A DNA stretch of 64,000 nucleotides from the NCBI RefSeq assembly GCF_964019385.1, contig NC_088643.1, positions 78,501,626-78,565,625 on the forward strand, in the 5' to 3' direction. The stretch's first letter is position 1. Each line of letters starts with the position of its first letter. The translations under genes and the position numbers were made by a program. This DNA comes from Sycon ciliatum. Lineage: Eukaryota; Porifera; Calcarea; Leucosolenida; Sycettidae. Shown here in pieces: positions 28,596 through 38,890 of the stretch. The notes under the pieces are model-generated. The model made no database searches. It had not been told where the DNA came from and saw only the letters and a list, made by a program, of their open reading frames with translations.

Positions 28596-31298
28596 TCACA
28601 GTAGTGCCCAGCCAGCATTAGTGTTTACTTGCGGCCGCAAGTTGCGGATTTCAACAGCTTCTCGCAGTTTTCTGCTTGCTCTGTCGCCTGCCCTTGCCAG
28701 GACTGACACAGCCGAGAACACACTATCCGCAGCAGCTATACTCTCGCCAGAATGTTTGTCGCGCACGTGGTCACCCCATGGCTTATCGAGAGTGCGACGG
28801 CGTGCCTCGCCATTGTGCTCCCGAATTCTTGTTTCCAAGGAGCGTTCCGTCTCCCCAACATACGTTTCCCGGCACCATTTGCATTGCAATTCGTAGACTA
28901 CATTCTTTGTCATACATACTCGTTCGCCTCCAGACTGACAGGTAATGCAAGGCCCTAGTGGACGCCCTCTTCGTCTTTTTTCAGTAATGTTGGGCTCGTT
29001 TACGCACTTGGGTGGTAACAGCGCCGAACGGCACAGTTGACGCCTGAGGCTGCCCGAGTGCTCGTATACGACACGTACCGGCAACTTGTATTTCCGTATT
29101 GCTTTGTTCACATGGTGGTGTACTTCATCGGACTTGAACGGTAGTTTAAGGAAGGCAGAGCGAGGATTACCGCGTCGTCTACGCCGAGGTTTCCTGGCAG
29201 CTTCCCTTGCTTCCGATATGATACTGGCTGGGTAGTTATTTATGCGCAGTTGTTTGTGTATTTTTTGTTCGCTCTCGGCTTGCATCATGGGGTTAGACGA
29301 TAGTCGCTGTGCCCTTAGGAATTGAGATTGAGCGACGGCTAACTTGATGTGGTGAGGAACTGCCGATGAATAATCCACCAGTAGGCCACTACTGCATGCC
29401 TTCTGGAACAATTTGAATGACAGCTCTCCGGTTTGCCCAACTGCGATCGTTACGTCCATGTAGTCTATGCAGCCACTGTCACAACTTAATTCATGCGTGA
29501 ATTTGATACGTTCGTGGCTGGCGTTGAATCTTTCTATGAGCTCCAGAAGGCGCTGCCTACCATGTGTCCATAGGATGATGATATCGTCGATGTATCGTCT
29601 GAACAGAATAGGTTGGAAGGGTGAGTCCTGAAGAAGTCGTGTCTCAATGGTGTGCATAAACAGGATGGCAAATGGAGGTGCCAGGTTGTTCCCCATAGCA
29701 ACCCCATCTAGCTGGTGGTAGATCTGTTTGCCAAATCTGAAGTAGTTATGACTCAGAACAAACTTCAGTAGTGTCCTGACTTGGGTCACGCTCAGCCCGA
29801 GCATATCAACTCTGTTATAGTGTTGCTCTAGCACGTCACTAACGGCATTCACGCCCTCTTCGATCGGTATGCTGGGATACAAACCCACCACATCCATCGT
29901 AGCCAGAATCGTTCCAGCTGGTGCTTTAAGGCCAGGGTATATGGTGCGGATATTGTCTAGCGCGTCTTTGGTGTTGATGAGGTGCGATGGGACAAATGCA
30001 AGCAGTTGATGCAATATGCGTTCGAGAACCACCGAAATTCCTGTGACTGGACTGTCACAAGCAGAGACAACAGGTCGGAGGGGCAAATTTTGCTTGTGGT
30101 CCTTTGGAAGACCGTATAGTTCCGGGAATCGTGTGTCATGAGGGAGTATTGCAGTCAGAAGATCAGGATCCATATTCGTGCATTGCTCTTCCAGTATGGA
30201 TTTAACCTCTTTCTCATACGCAGTGATAGTTACATCCACTTTTCTGTACATAGTGCTGTCAGACAGAAGTGCCTCTGCCTTCTCCAGGTAGAGTTCCTGT
30301 TTCATAGCTACTAGCTTCTTGCTCTTGTCGGATTGCTTTATCACTACACTGGGGTCATGACGAAGTTCTCTCAGTCCGTCGCGTTCCTCTTGCGTCATAT
30401 TATGCTTGGGAGGTCTTTGTTTGCCATATGCTGCCAAAACTTCGTCCTTGAAGTTGGCCATCTTTCTTTCCTCATCCTGGCTCATTCTGGGCGGTTGCTT
30501 GAAGCCATGCTTCTTTAGCTTCCACAGCCTGCGATCACACTCGGTACCGGTATCGTGGTCGTCCTCTGGCTGGTCCACACCCTGAGGCCGCGCCTGCTGC
30601 CATCTCAAAGTGTAGGCCATCCGTTCTACGGAGGTGACCACTTCTGATTTCTCACGACTGGTTAACTTGCCCGTGGACGGTACAAAACCGGGTCCCAGTT
30701 CCAATACCCGTCTGGCATTGTCTGTTACACACGAGTCCATGACAAGCGTTCGCCGAGAATGCTCCATTCCCGTCCGGCCGGGACTACCCAGGGCTGTCCC
30801 ACTCTGGTAGGACGACGCGGGCAAACATGCCTCATGCGCTTCCCTGGCATCTTCTTGGGCTTGAAGCCTAGACAGCTTCCATCGAAGCCTTGCATTGGTA
30901 CGGATGCGCTCCTCCGTCACCACACAGCGCCGCAGGGCGCGAATACGCACGTAATCCTCCCTGGAAAACGACCAAAGCTGTTCGCAGAAGTACCGGCACT
31001 GTCTTGTACGGAAGTCCCTTTCTGCGCACTTGTCCTGTATTGCGTCGCTCAGAAGTCGGAGACAGTACTGGAAGCGTCTTTGCTGTCGAACACTCTTGTG
31101 CCTTGAGGCTGGAGGTGGCCGAACCGATTGCGTGATGAACCGTGGGATGATACGCTCCCGCCGGCATTGAAGAAGAAACGACAACTGGCACTGGCTCCTC
31201 TGGAGTTTGCACCCCCATTGCAAGTATCGCCATGGCGCCTCGCTCCTAGAAGAGGAGAACCAAGAGATTAGAAGCGGTGAGGCCTCCTGCAGTTTCAT
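28596..31298 (-). CDS. Penelope-like RT/GIY-YIG, copy 3
   Basis: 900 codons, same translation. It has T at 29919, like copy 1. All RT and GIY-YIG motifs are intact. Confidence 0.95.
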   Translation of the reverse strand: MKLQEASPLLISWFSSSRSEAPWRYLQWGCKLQRSQCQLSFLLQCRRERIIPRFITQSVRPPPASRHKSVRQQRRFQYCLRLLSDAIQDKCAERDFRTRQCRYFCEQLWSFSREDYVRIRALRRCVVTEERIRTNARLRWKLSRLQAQEDAREAHEACLPASSYQSGTALGSPGRTGMEHSRRTLVMDSCVTDNARRVLELGPGFVPSTGKLTSREKSEVVTSVERMAYTLRWQQARPQGVDQPEDDHDTGTECDRRLWKLKKHGFKQPPRMSQDEERKMANFKDEVLAAYGKQRPPKHNMTQEERDGLRELRHDPSVVIKQSDKSKKLVAMKQELYLEKAEALLSDSTMYRKVDVTITAYEKEVKSILEEQCTNMDPDLLTAILPHDTRFPELYGLPKDHKQNLPLRPVVSACDSPVTGISVVLERILHQLLAFVPSHLINTKDALDNIRTIYPGLKAPAGTILATMDVVGLYPSIPIEEGVNAVSDVLEQHYNRVDMLGLSVTQVRTLLKFVLSHNYFRFGKQIYHQLDGVAMGNNLAPPFAILFMHTIETRLLQDSPFQPILFRRYIDDIIILWTHGRQRLLELIERFNASHERIKFTHELSCDSGCIDYMDVTIAVGQTGELSFKLFQKACSSGLLVDYSSAVPHHIKLAVAQSQFLRAQRLSSNPMMQAESEQKIHKQLRINNYPASIISEAREAARKPRRRRRGNPRSAFLKLPFKSDEVHHHVNKAIRKYKLPVRVVYEHSGSLRRQLCRSALLPPKCVNEPNITEKRRRGRPLGPCITCQSGGERVCMTKNVVYELQCKWCRETYVGETERSLETRIREHNGEARRRTLDKPWGDHVRDKHSGESIAAADSVFSAVSVLARAGDRASRKLREAVEIRNLRPQVNTNAGWALL

Positions 31299-31377
31299 AC
31301 AGAATTACAGATGGAGCGGACTCGCTCCCTTCTATTTACACTGCAACGTTCGAACACATTTTCGTAGTTAAAACAAC

Positions 31378-31401
31378 GTTTCGGCATATAGCCCTCATCA
31401 G
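31378..31401 (-). ncRNA. Hammerhead ribozyme core, unit 4
   Basis: Identical core at the equivalent place in unit 4. Confidence 0.6.
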
Positions 31402-31530
31402 GTTTGCAATGATGTGCACTCTACAAAGGAGCAGCAAATATACTGTGCTGTGGTGTGTTTGCGCCAAATGTGTCAGCTACAAAGGTGGCGAAAGGGATTG
31501 GTGATATATTAATATCCAGATACGATATAT

Positions 31531-34233
31531 TCACAGTAGTGCCCAGCCAGCATTAGTGTTTACTTGCGGCCGCAAGTTGCGGATTTCAACAGCTTCTCGC
31601 AGTTTTCTGCTTGCTCTGTCGCCTGCCCTTGCCAGGACTGACACAGCCGAGAACACACTATCCGCAGCAGCTATACTCTCGCCAGAATGTTTGTCGCGCA
31701 CGTGGTCACCCCATGGCTTATCGAGAGTGCGACGGCGTGCCTCGCCATTGTGCTCCCGAATTCTTGTTTCCAAGGAGCGTTCCGTCTCCCCAACATACGT
31801 TTCCCGGCACCATTTGCATTGCAATTCGTAGACTACATTCTTTGTCATACATACTCGTTCGCCTCCAGACTGACAGGTAATGCAAGGCCCTAGTGGACGC
31901 CCTCTTCGTCTTTTTTCAGTAATGTTGGGCTCGTTTACGCACTTGGGTGGTAACAGCGCCGAACGGCACAGTTGACGCCTGAGGCTGCCCGAGTGCTCGT
32001 ATACGACACGTACCGGCAACTTGTATTTCCGTATTGCTTTGTTCACATGGTGGTGTACTTCATCGGACTTGAACGGTAGTTTAAGGAAGGCAGAGCGAGG
32101 ATTACCGCGTCGTCTACGCCGAGGTTTCCTGGCAGCTTCCCTTGCTTCCGATATGATACTGGCTGGGTAGTTATTTATGCGCAGTTGTTTGTGTATTTTT
32201 TGTTCGCTCTCGGCTTGCATCATGGGGTTAGACGATAGTCGCTGTGCCCTTAGGAATTGAGATTGAGCGACGGCTAACTTGATGTGGTGAGGAACTGCCG
32301 ATGAATAATCCACCAGTAGGCCACTACTGCATGCCTTCTGGAACAATTTGAATGACAGCTCTCCGGTTTGCCCAACTGCGATCGTTACGTCCATGTAGTC
32401 TATGCAGCCACTGTCACAACTTAATTCATGCGTGAATTTGATACGTTCGTGGCTGGCGTTGAATCTTTCTATGAGCTCCAGAAGGCGCTGCCTACCATGT
32501 GTCCATAGGATGATGATATCGTCGATGTATCGTCTGAACAGAATAGGTTGGAAGGGTGAGTCCTGAAGAAGTCGTGTCTCAATGGTGTGCATAAACAGGA
32601 TGGCAAATGGAGGTGCCAGGTTGTTCCCCATAGCAACCCCATCTAGCTGGTGGTAGATCTGTTTGCCAAATCTGAAGTAGTTATGACTCAGAACAAACTT
32701 CAGTAGTGTCCTGACTTGGGTCACGCTCAGCCCGAGCATATCAACTCTGTTATAGTGTTGCTCTAGCACGTCACTAACGGCATTCACGCCCTCTTCGATC
32801 GGTATGCTGGGATACAAACCCACCACATCCATCGTAGCCAGAATCGTTCCAGCAGGTGCTTTAAGGCCAGGGTATATGGTGCGGATATTGTCTAGCGCGT
32901 CTTTGGTGTTGATGAGGTGCGATGGGACAAATGCAAGCAGTTGATGCAATATGCGTTCGAGAACCACCGAAATTCCTGTGACTGGACTGTCACAAGCAGA
33001 GACAACAGGTCGGAGGGGCAAATTTTGCTTGTGGTCCTTTGGAAGACCGTATAGTTCCGGGAATCGTGTGTCATGAGGGAGTATTGCAGTCAGAAGATCA
33101 GGATCCATATTCGTGCATTGCTCTTCCAGTATGGATTTAACCTCTTTCTCATACGCAGTGATAGTTACATCCACTTTTCTGTACATAGTGCTGTCAGACA
33201 GAAGTGCCTCTGCCTTCTCCAGGTAGAGTTCCTGTTTCATAGCTACTAGCTTCTTGCTCTTGTCGGATTGCTTTATCACTACACTGGGGTCATGACGAAG
33301 TTCTCTCAGTCCGTCGCGTTCCTCTTGCGTCATATTATGCTTGGGAGGTCTTTGTTTGCCATATGCTGCCAAAACTTCGTCCTTGAAGTTGGCCATCTTT
33401 CTTTCCTCATCCTGGCTCATTCTGGGCGGTTGCTTGAAGCCATGCTTCTTTAGCTTCCACAGCCTGCGATCACACTCGGTACCGGTATCGTGGTCGTCCT
33501 CTGGCTGGTCCACACCCTGAGGCCGCGCCTGCTGCCATCTCAAAGTGTAGGCCATCCGTTCTACGGAGGTGACCACTTCTGATTTCTCACGACTGGTTAA
33601 CTTGCCCGTGGACGGTACAAAACCGGGTCCCAGTTCCAATACCCGTCTGGCATTGTCTGTTACACACGAGTCCATGACAAGCGTTCGCCGAGAATGCTCC
33701 ATTCCCGTCCGGCCGGGACTACCCAGGGCTGTCCCACTCTGGTAGGACGACGCGGGCAAACATGCCTCATGCGCTTCCCTGGCATCTTCTTGGGCTTGAA
33801 GCCTAGACAGCTTCCATCGAAGCCTTGCATTGGTACGGATGCGCTCCTCCGTCACCACACAGCGCCGCAGGGCGCGAATACGCACGTAATCCTCCCTGGA
33901 AAACGACCAAAGCTGTTCGCAGAAGTACCGGCACTGTCTTGTACGGAAGTCCCTTTCTGCGCACTTGTCCTGTATTGCGTCGCTCAGAAGTCGGAGACAG
34001 TACTGGAAGCGTCTTTGCTGTCGAACACTCTTGTGCCTTGAGGCTGGAGGTGGCCGAACCGATTGCGTGATGAACCGTGGGATGATACGCTCCCGCCGGC
34101 ATTGAAGAAGAAACGACAACTGGCACTGGCTCCTCTGGAGTTTGCACCCCCATTGCAAGTATCGCCATGGCGCCTCGCTCCTAGAAGAGGAGAACCAAGA
34201 GATTAGAAGCGGTGAGGCCTCCTGCAGTTTCAT
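31531..34233 (-). CDS. Penelope-like RT/GIY-YIG, copy 4
   Basis: 900 codons, same translation. It has A at 32854, like copy 2. All motifs are intact. Confidence 0.95.
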   Translation of the reverse strand: MKLQEASPLLISWFSSSRSEAPWRYLQWGCKLQRSQCQLSFLLQCRRERIIPRFITQSVRPPPASRHKSVRQQRRFQYCLRLLSDAIQDKCAERDFRTRQCRYFCEQLWSFSREDYVRIRALRRCVVTEERIRTNARLRWKLSRLQAQEDAREAHEACLPASSYQSGTALGSPGRTGMEHSRRTLVMDSCVTDNARRVLELGPGFVPSTGKLTSREKSEVVTSVERMAYTLRWQQARPQGVDQPEDDHDTGTECDRRLWKLKKHGFKQPPRMSQDEERKMANFKDEVLAAYGKQRPPKHNMTQEERDGLRELRHDPSVVIKQSDKSKKLVAMKQELYLEKAEALLSDSTMYRKVDVTITAYEKEVKSILEEQCTNMDPDLLTAILPHDTRFPELYGLPKDHKQNLPLRPVVSACDSPVTGISVVLERILHQLLAFVPSHLINTKDALDNIRTIYPGLKAPAGTILATMDVVGLYPSIPIEEGVNAVSDVLEQHYNRVDMLGLSVTQVRTLLKFVLSHNYFRFGKQIYHQLDGVAMGNNLAPPFAILFMHTIETRLLQDSPFQPILFRRYIDDIIILWTHGRQRLLELIERFNASHERIKFTHELSCDSGCIDYMDVTIAVGQTGELSFKLFQKACSSGLLVDYSSAVPHHIKLAVAQSQFLRAQRLSSNPMMQAESEQKIHKQLRINNYPASIISEAREAARKPRRRRRGNPRSAFLKLPFKSDEVHHHVNKAIRKYKLPVRVVYEHSGSLRRQLCRSALLPPKCVNEPNITEKRRRGRPLGPCITCQSGGERVCMTKNVVYELQCKWCRETYVGETERSLETRIREHNGEARRRTLDKPWGDHVRDKHSGESIAAADSVFSAVSVLARAGDRASRKLREAVEIRNLRPQVNTNAGWALL

Positions 34234-34312
34234 ACAGAATTACAGATGGAGCGGACTCGCTCCCTTCTATTTACACTGCAACGTTCGAACACATTTTCGT
34301 AGTTAAAACAAC

Positions 34313-34336
34313 GTTTCGGCATATAGCCCTCATCAG
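34313..34336 (-). ncRNA. Hammerhead ribozyme core, unit 5
   Basis: Identical core at the equivalent place in unit 5. Confidence 0.6.
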
Positions 34337-34465
34337 GTTTGCAATGATGTGCACTCTACAAAGGAGCAGCAAATATACTGTGCTGTGGTGTGTTTGCGCC
34401 AAATGTGTCAGCTACAAAGGTGGCGAAAGGGATTGGTGATATATTAATATCCAGATACGATATAT

Positions 34466-37168
34466 TCACAGTAGTGCCCAGCCAGCATTAGTGTTTACTT
34501 GCGGCCGCAAGTTGCGGATTTCAACAGCTTCTCGCAGTTTTCTGCTTGCTCTGTCGCCTGCCCTTGCCAGGACTGACACAGCCGAGAACACACTATCCGC
34601 AGCAGCTATACTCTCGCCAGAATGTTTGTCGCGCACGTGGTCACCCCATGGCTTATCGAGAGTGCGACGGCGTGCCTCGCCATTGTGCTCCCGAATTCTT
34701 GTTTCCAAGGAGCGTTCCGTCTCCCCAACATACGTTTCCCGGCACCATTTGCATTGCAATTCGTAGACTACATTCTTTGTCATACATACTCGTTCGCCTC
34801 CAGACTGACAGGTAATGCAAGGCCCTAGTGGACGCCCTCTTCGTCTTTTTTCAGTAATGTTGGGCTCGTTTACGCACTTGGGTGGTAACAGCGCCGAACG
34901 GCACAGTTGACGCCTGAGGCTGCCCGAGTGCTCGTATACGACACGTACCGGCAACTTGTATTTCCGTATTGCTTTGTTCACATGGTGGTGTACTTCATCG
35001 GACTTGAACGGTAGTTTAAGGAAGGCAGAGCGAGGATTACCGCGTCGTCTACGCCGAGGTTTCCTGGCAGCTTCCCTTGCTTCCGATATGATACTGGCTG
35101 GGTAGTTATTTATGCGCAGTTGTTTGTGTATTTTTTGTTCGCTCTCGGCTTGCATCATGGGGTTAGACGATAGTCGCTGTGCCCTTAGGAATTGAGATTG
35201 AGCGACGGCTAACTTGATGTGGTGAGGAACTGCCGATGAATAATCCACCAGTAGGCCACTACTGCATGCCTTCTGGAACAATTTGAATGACAGCTCTCCG
35301 GTTTGCCCAACTGCGATCGTTACGTCCATGTAGTCTATGCAGCCACTGTCACAACTTAATTCATGCGTGAATTTGATACGTTCGTGGCTGGCGTTGAATC
35401 TTTCTATGAGCTCCAGAAGGCGCTGCCTACCATGTGTCCATAGGATGATGATATCGTCGATGTATCGTCTGAACAGAATAGGTTGGAAGGGTGAGTCCTG
35501 AAGAAGTCGTGTCTCAATGGTGTGCATAAACAGGATGGCAAATGGAGGTGCCAGGTTGTTCCCCATAGCAACCCCATCTAGCTGGTGGTAGATCTGTTTG
35601 CCAAATCTGAAGTAGTTATGACTCAGAACAAACTTCAGTAGTGTCCTGACTTGGGTCACGCTCAGCCCGAGCATATCAACTCTGTTATAGTGTTGCTCTA
35701 GCACGTCACTAACGGCATTCACGCCCTCTTCGATCGGTATGCTGGGATACAAACCCACCACATCCATCGTAGCCAGAATCGTTCCAGCAGGTGCTTTAAG
35801 GCCAGGGTATATGGTGCGGATATTGTCTAGCGCGTCTTTGGTGTTGATGAGGTGCGATGGGACAAATGCAAGCAGTTGATGCAATATGCGTTCGAGAACC
35901 ACCGAAATTCCTGTGACTGGACTGTCACAAGCAGAGACAACAGGTCGGAGGGGCAAATTTTGCTTGTGGTCCTTTGGAAGACCGTATAGTTCCGGGAATC
36001 GTGTGTCATGAGGGAGTATTGCAGTCAGAAGATCAGGATCCATATTCGTGCATTGCTCTTCCAGTATGGATTTAACCTCTTTCTCATACGCAGTGATAGT
36101 TACATCCACTTTTCTGTACATAGTGCTGTCAGACAGAAGTGCCTCTGCCTTCTCCAGGTAGAGTTCCTGTTTCATAGCTACTAGCTTCTTGCTCTTGTCG
36201 GATTGCTTTATCACTACACTGGGGTCATGACGAAGTTCTCTCAGTCCGTCGCGTTCCTCTTGCGTCATATTATGCTTGGGAGGTCTTTGTTTGCCATATG
36301 CTGCCAAAACTTCGTCCTTGAAGTTGGCCATCTTTCTTTCCTCATCCTGGCTCATTCTGGGCGGTTGCTTGAAGCCATGCTTCTTTAGCTTCCACAGCCT
36401 GCGATCACACTCGGTACCGGTATCGTGGTCGTCCTCTGGCTGGTCCACACCCTGAGGCCGCGCCTGCTGCCATCTCAAAGTGTAGGCCATCCGTTCTACG
36501 GAGGTGACCACTTCTGATTTCTCACGACTGGTTAACTTGCCCGTGGACGGTACAAAACCGGGTCCCAGTTCCAATACCCGTCTGGCATTGTCTGTTACAC
36601 ACGAGTCCATGACAAGCGTTCGCCGAGAATGCTCCATTCCCGTCCGGCCGGGACTACCCAGGGCTGTCCCACTCTGGTAGGACGACGCGGGCAAACATGC
36701 CTCATGCGCTTCCCTGGCATCTTCTTGGGCTTGAAGCCTAGACAGCTTCCATCGAAGCCTTGCATTGGTACGGATGCGCTCCTCCGTCACCACACAGCGC
36801 CGCAGGGCGCGAATACGCACGTAATCCTCCCTGGAAAACGACCAAAGCTGTTCGCAGAAGTACCGGCACTGTCTTGTACGGAAGTCCCTTTCTGCGCACT
36901 TGTCCTGTATTGCGTCGCTCAGAAGTCGGAGACAGTACTGGAAGCGTCTTTGCTGTCGAACACTCTTGTGCCTTGAGGCTGGAGGTGGCCGAACCGATTG
37001 CGTGATGAACCGTGGGATGATACGCTCCCGCCGGCATTGAAGAAGAAACGACAACTGGCACTGGCTCCTCTGGAGTTTGCACCCCCATTGCAAGTATCGC
37101 CATGGCGCCTCGCTCCTAGAAGAGGAGAACCAAGAGATTAGAAGCGGTGAGGCCTCCTGCAGTTTCAT
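34466..37168 (-). CDS. Penelope-like RT/GIY-YIG, copy 5
   Basis: 900 codons, same translation. It has A at 35789. Its start codon is supplied by the 3' end of truncated copy 6, so it would not depend on that copy being complete. Confidence 0.95.
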   Translation of the reverse strand: MKLQEASPLLISWFSSSRSEAPWRYLQWGCKLQRSQCQLSFLLQCRRERIIPRFITQSVRPPPASRHKSVRQQRRFQYCLRLLSDAIQDKCAERDFRTRQCRYFCEQLWSFSREDYVRIRALRRCVVTEERIRTNARLRWKLSRLQAQEDAREAHEACLPASSYQSGTALGSPGRTGMEHSRRTLVMDSCVTDNARRVLELGPGFVPSTGKLTSREKSEVVTSVERMAYTLRWQQARPQGVDQPEDDHDTGTECDRRLWKLKKHGFKQPPRMSQDEERKMANFKDEVLAAYGKQRPPKHNMTQEERDGLRELRHDPSVVIKQSDKSKKLVAMKQELYLEKAEALLSDSTMYRKVDVTITAYEKEVKSILEEQCTNMDPDLLTAILPHDTRFPELYGLPKDHKQNLPLRPVVSACDSPVTGISVVLERILHQLLAFVPSHLINTKDALDNIRTIYPGLKAPAGTILATMDVVGLYPSIPIEEGVNAVSDVLEQHYNRVDMLGLSVTQVRTLLKFVLSHNYFRFGKQIYHQLDGVAMGNNLAPPFAILFMHTIETRLLQDSPFQPILFRRYIDDIIILWTHGRQRLLELIERFNASHERIKFTHELSCDSGCIDYMDVTIAVGQTGELSFKLFQKACSSGLLVDYSSAVPHHIKLAVAQSQFLRAQRLSSNPMMQAESEQKIHKQLRINNYPASIISEAREAARKPRRRRRGNPRSAFLKLPFKSDEVHHHVNKAIRKYKLPVRVVYEHSGSLRRQLCRSALLPPKCVNEPNITEKRRRGRPLGPCITCQSGGERVCMTKNVVYELQCKWCRETYVGETERSLETRIREHNGEARRRTLDKPWGDHVRDKHSGESIAAADSVFSAVSVLARAGDRASRKLREAVEIRNLRPQVNTNAGWALL

Positions 37169-37247
37169 ACAGAATTACAGATGGAGCGGACTCGCTCCCT
37201 TCTATTTACACTGCAACGTTCGAACACATTTTCGTAGTTAAAACAAC

Positions 37248-37271
37248 GTTTCGGCATATAGCCCTCATCAG
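37248..37271 (-). ncRNA. Hammerhead ribozyme core, truncated unit 6
   Basis: Identical core. The 5' truncation of unit 6 does not affect its 3' region. Confidence 0.6.
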
Positions 37272-37400
37272 GTTTGCAATGATGTGCACTCTACAAAGGA
37301 GCAGCAAATATACTGTGCTGTGGTGTGTTTGCGCCAAATGTGTCAGCTACAAAGGTGGCGAAAGGGATTGGTGATATATTAATATCCAGATACGATATAT

Positions 37401-38507
37401 TCACAGTAGTGCCCAGCCAGCATTAGTGTTTACTTGCGGCCGCAAGTTGCGGATTTCAACAGCTTCTCGCAGTTTTCTGCTTGCTCTGTCGCCTGCCCTT
37501 GCCAGGACTGACACAGCCGAGAACACACTATCCGCAGCAGCTATACTCTCGCCAGAATGTTTGTCGCGCACGTGGTCACCCCATGGCTTATCGAGAGTGC
37601 GACGGCGTGCCTCGCCATTGTGCTCCCGAATTCTTGTTTCCAAGGAGCGTTCCGTCTCCCCAACATACGTTTCCCGGCACCATTTGCATTGCAATTCGTA
37701 GACTACATTCTTTGTCATACATACTCGTTCGCCTCCAGACTGACAGGTAATGCAAGGCCCTAGTGGACGCCCTCTTCGTCTTTTTTCAGTAATGTTGGGC
37801 TCGTTTACGCACTTGGGTGGTAACAGCGCCGAACGGCACAGTTGACGCCTGAGGCTGCCCGAGTGCTCGTATACGACACGTACCGGCAACTTGTATTTCC
37901 GTATTGCTTTGTTCACATGGTGGTGTACTTCATCGGACTTGAACGGTAGTTTAAGGAAGGCAGAGCGAGGATTACCGCGTCGTCTACGCCGAGGTTTCCT
38001 GGCAGCTTCCCTTGCTTCCGATATGATACTGGCTGGGTAGTTATTTATGCGCAGTTGTTTGTGTATTTTTTGTTCGCTCTCGGCTTGCATCATGGGGTTA
38101 GACGATAGTCGCTGTGCCCTTAGGAATTGAGATTGAGCGACGGCTAACTTGATGTGGTGAGGAACTGCCGATGAATAATCCACCAGTAGGCCACTACTGC
38201 ATGCCTTCTGGAACAATTTGAATGACAGCTCTCCGGTTTGCCCAACTGCGATCGTTACGTCCATGTAGTCTATGCAGCCACTGTCACAACTTAATTCATG
38301 CGTGAATTTGATACGTTCGTGGCTGGCGTTGAATCTTTCTATGAGCTCCAGAAGGCGCTGCCTACCATGTGTCCATAGGATGATGATATCGTCGATGTAT
38401 CGGGGGAGACGGAACGCTCCTTGGAAACAAGAATTCGGGAGCACAATGGCGAAGCACGCCGTCGCACTCTCGATAAGCCATGGGGTGACCACGTGCGCGA
38501 CAAACAT
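37401..38507 (-). pseudogene. 5'-truncated Penelope-like copy 6 fused to inverted fragment
   Basis: Copy 6 retains the RT from YIDDIIILW onward plus the whole GIY-YIG domain. At 38402/38403 it switches to inverted 3'-end sequence. The frame stays open across the junction, giving a 368-codon chimera whose first ~35 residues (MFVAHVVTPWLIES...) come from the antisense of the GIY-YIG region. It lacks RT motifs upstream of YIDD and cannot be an active RT. Confidence 0.9.
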
Positions 38508-38890
38508 TCTGGCGAGAGTATAGCTGCTGCGGATAGTGTGTTCTCGGCTGTGTCAGTCCTGGCAAGGGCAGGCGACAGAGCAAGCAGAAAACTGCGAGAA
38601 GCTGTTGAAATCCGCAACTTGCGGCCGCAAGTAAACACTAATGCTGGCTGGGCACTACTGTGAATATATCGTATCTGGATATTAATATATCACCAATCCC
38701 TTTCGCCACCTTTGTAGCTGACACATTTGGCGCAAACACACCACAGCACAGTATATTTGCTGCTCCTTTGTAGAGTGCACATCATTGCAAACCTGATGAG
38801 GGCTATATGCCGAAACGTTGTTTTAACTACGAAAATGTGTTCGAACGTTGCAGTGTAAATAGAAGGGAGCGAGTCCGCTCCATCTGTAAT
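38403..38890 (+). mobile_element. Inverted 3'-end fragment of the Penelope-like element
   Basis: Reverse complement of the unit segment equivalent to 22499-22986, 488 bp. It encodes the last part of the GIY-YIG domain on the plus strand (ETRIREHNGEARRRTL...) to the stop near 38663, then the 3' untranslated region with the hammerhead core. One base near 38455 differs from the direct copies. Confidence 0.95.
38793..38816 (+). ncRNA. Hammerhead ribozyme core, inverted fragment
   Basis: Same core on the plus strand. It faces outward from the array relative to the other six. Confidence 0.6.

Larger units (their letters stand above)
22463..38890 (-). mobile_element. Tandem array of a Penelope-like retroelement
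   Basis: Head-to-tail units start at 22463, 25398, 28333, 31268, 34203 and 37138, an exact 2,935-bp period. Five are complete. The sixth (37138-38402) lacks its 5' half, and an inverted 488-bp piece of the element's 3' end (38403-38890) follows. Coding is on the minus strand, so the 3' end of each unit is at its left. Each unit has one long RT/GIY-YIG ORF and a hammerhead core in the 3' untranslated part. Tandem partial copies and inverted terminal fragments are known for Penelope-like elements. Flanks read AGTGTATGTG on the left and AGTGTATTAT on the right, a possible target-site duplication. Confidence 0.95.

Noticed and set aside
22463-38890. CRISPR-like or satellite array
   Set aside because: The repeat unit is a 2.9-kb retroelement with RT and GIY-YIG coding, in a eukaryotic context.
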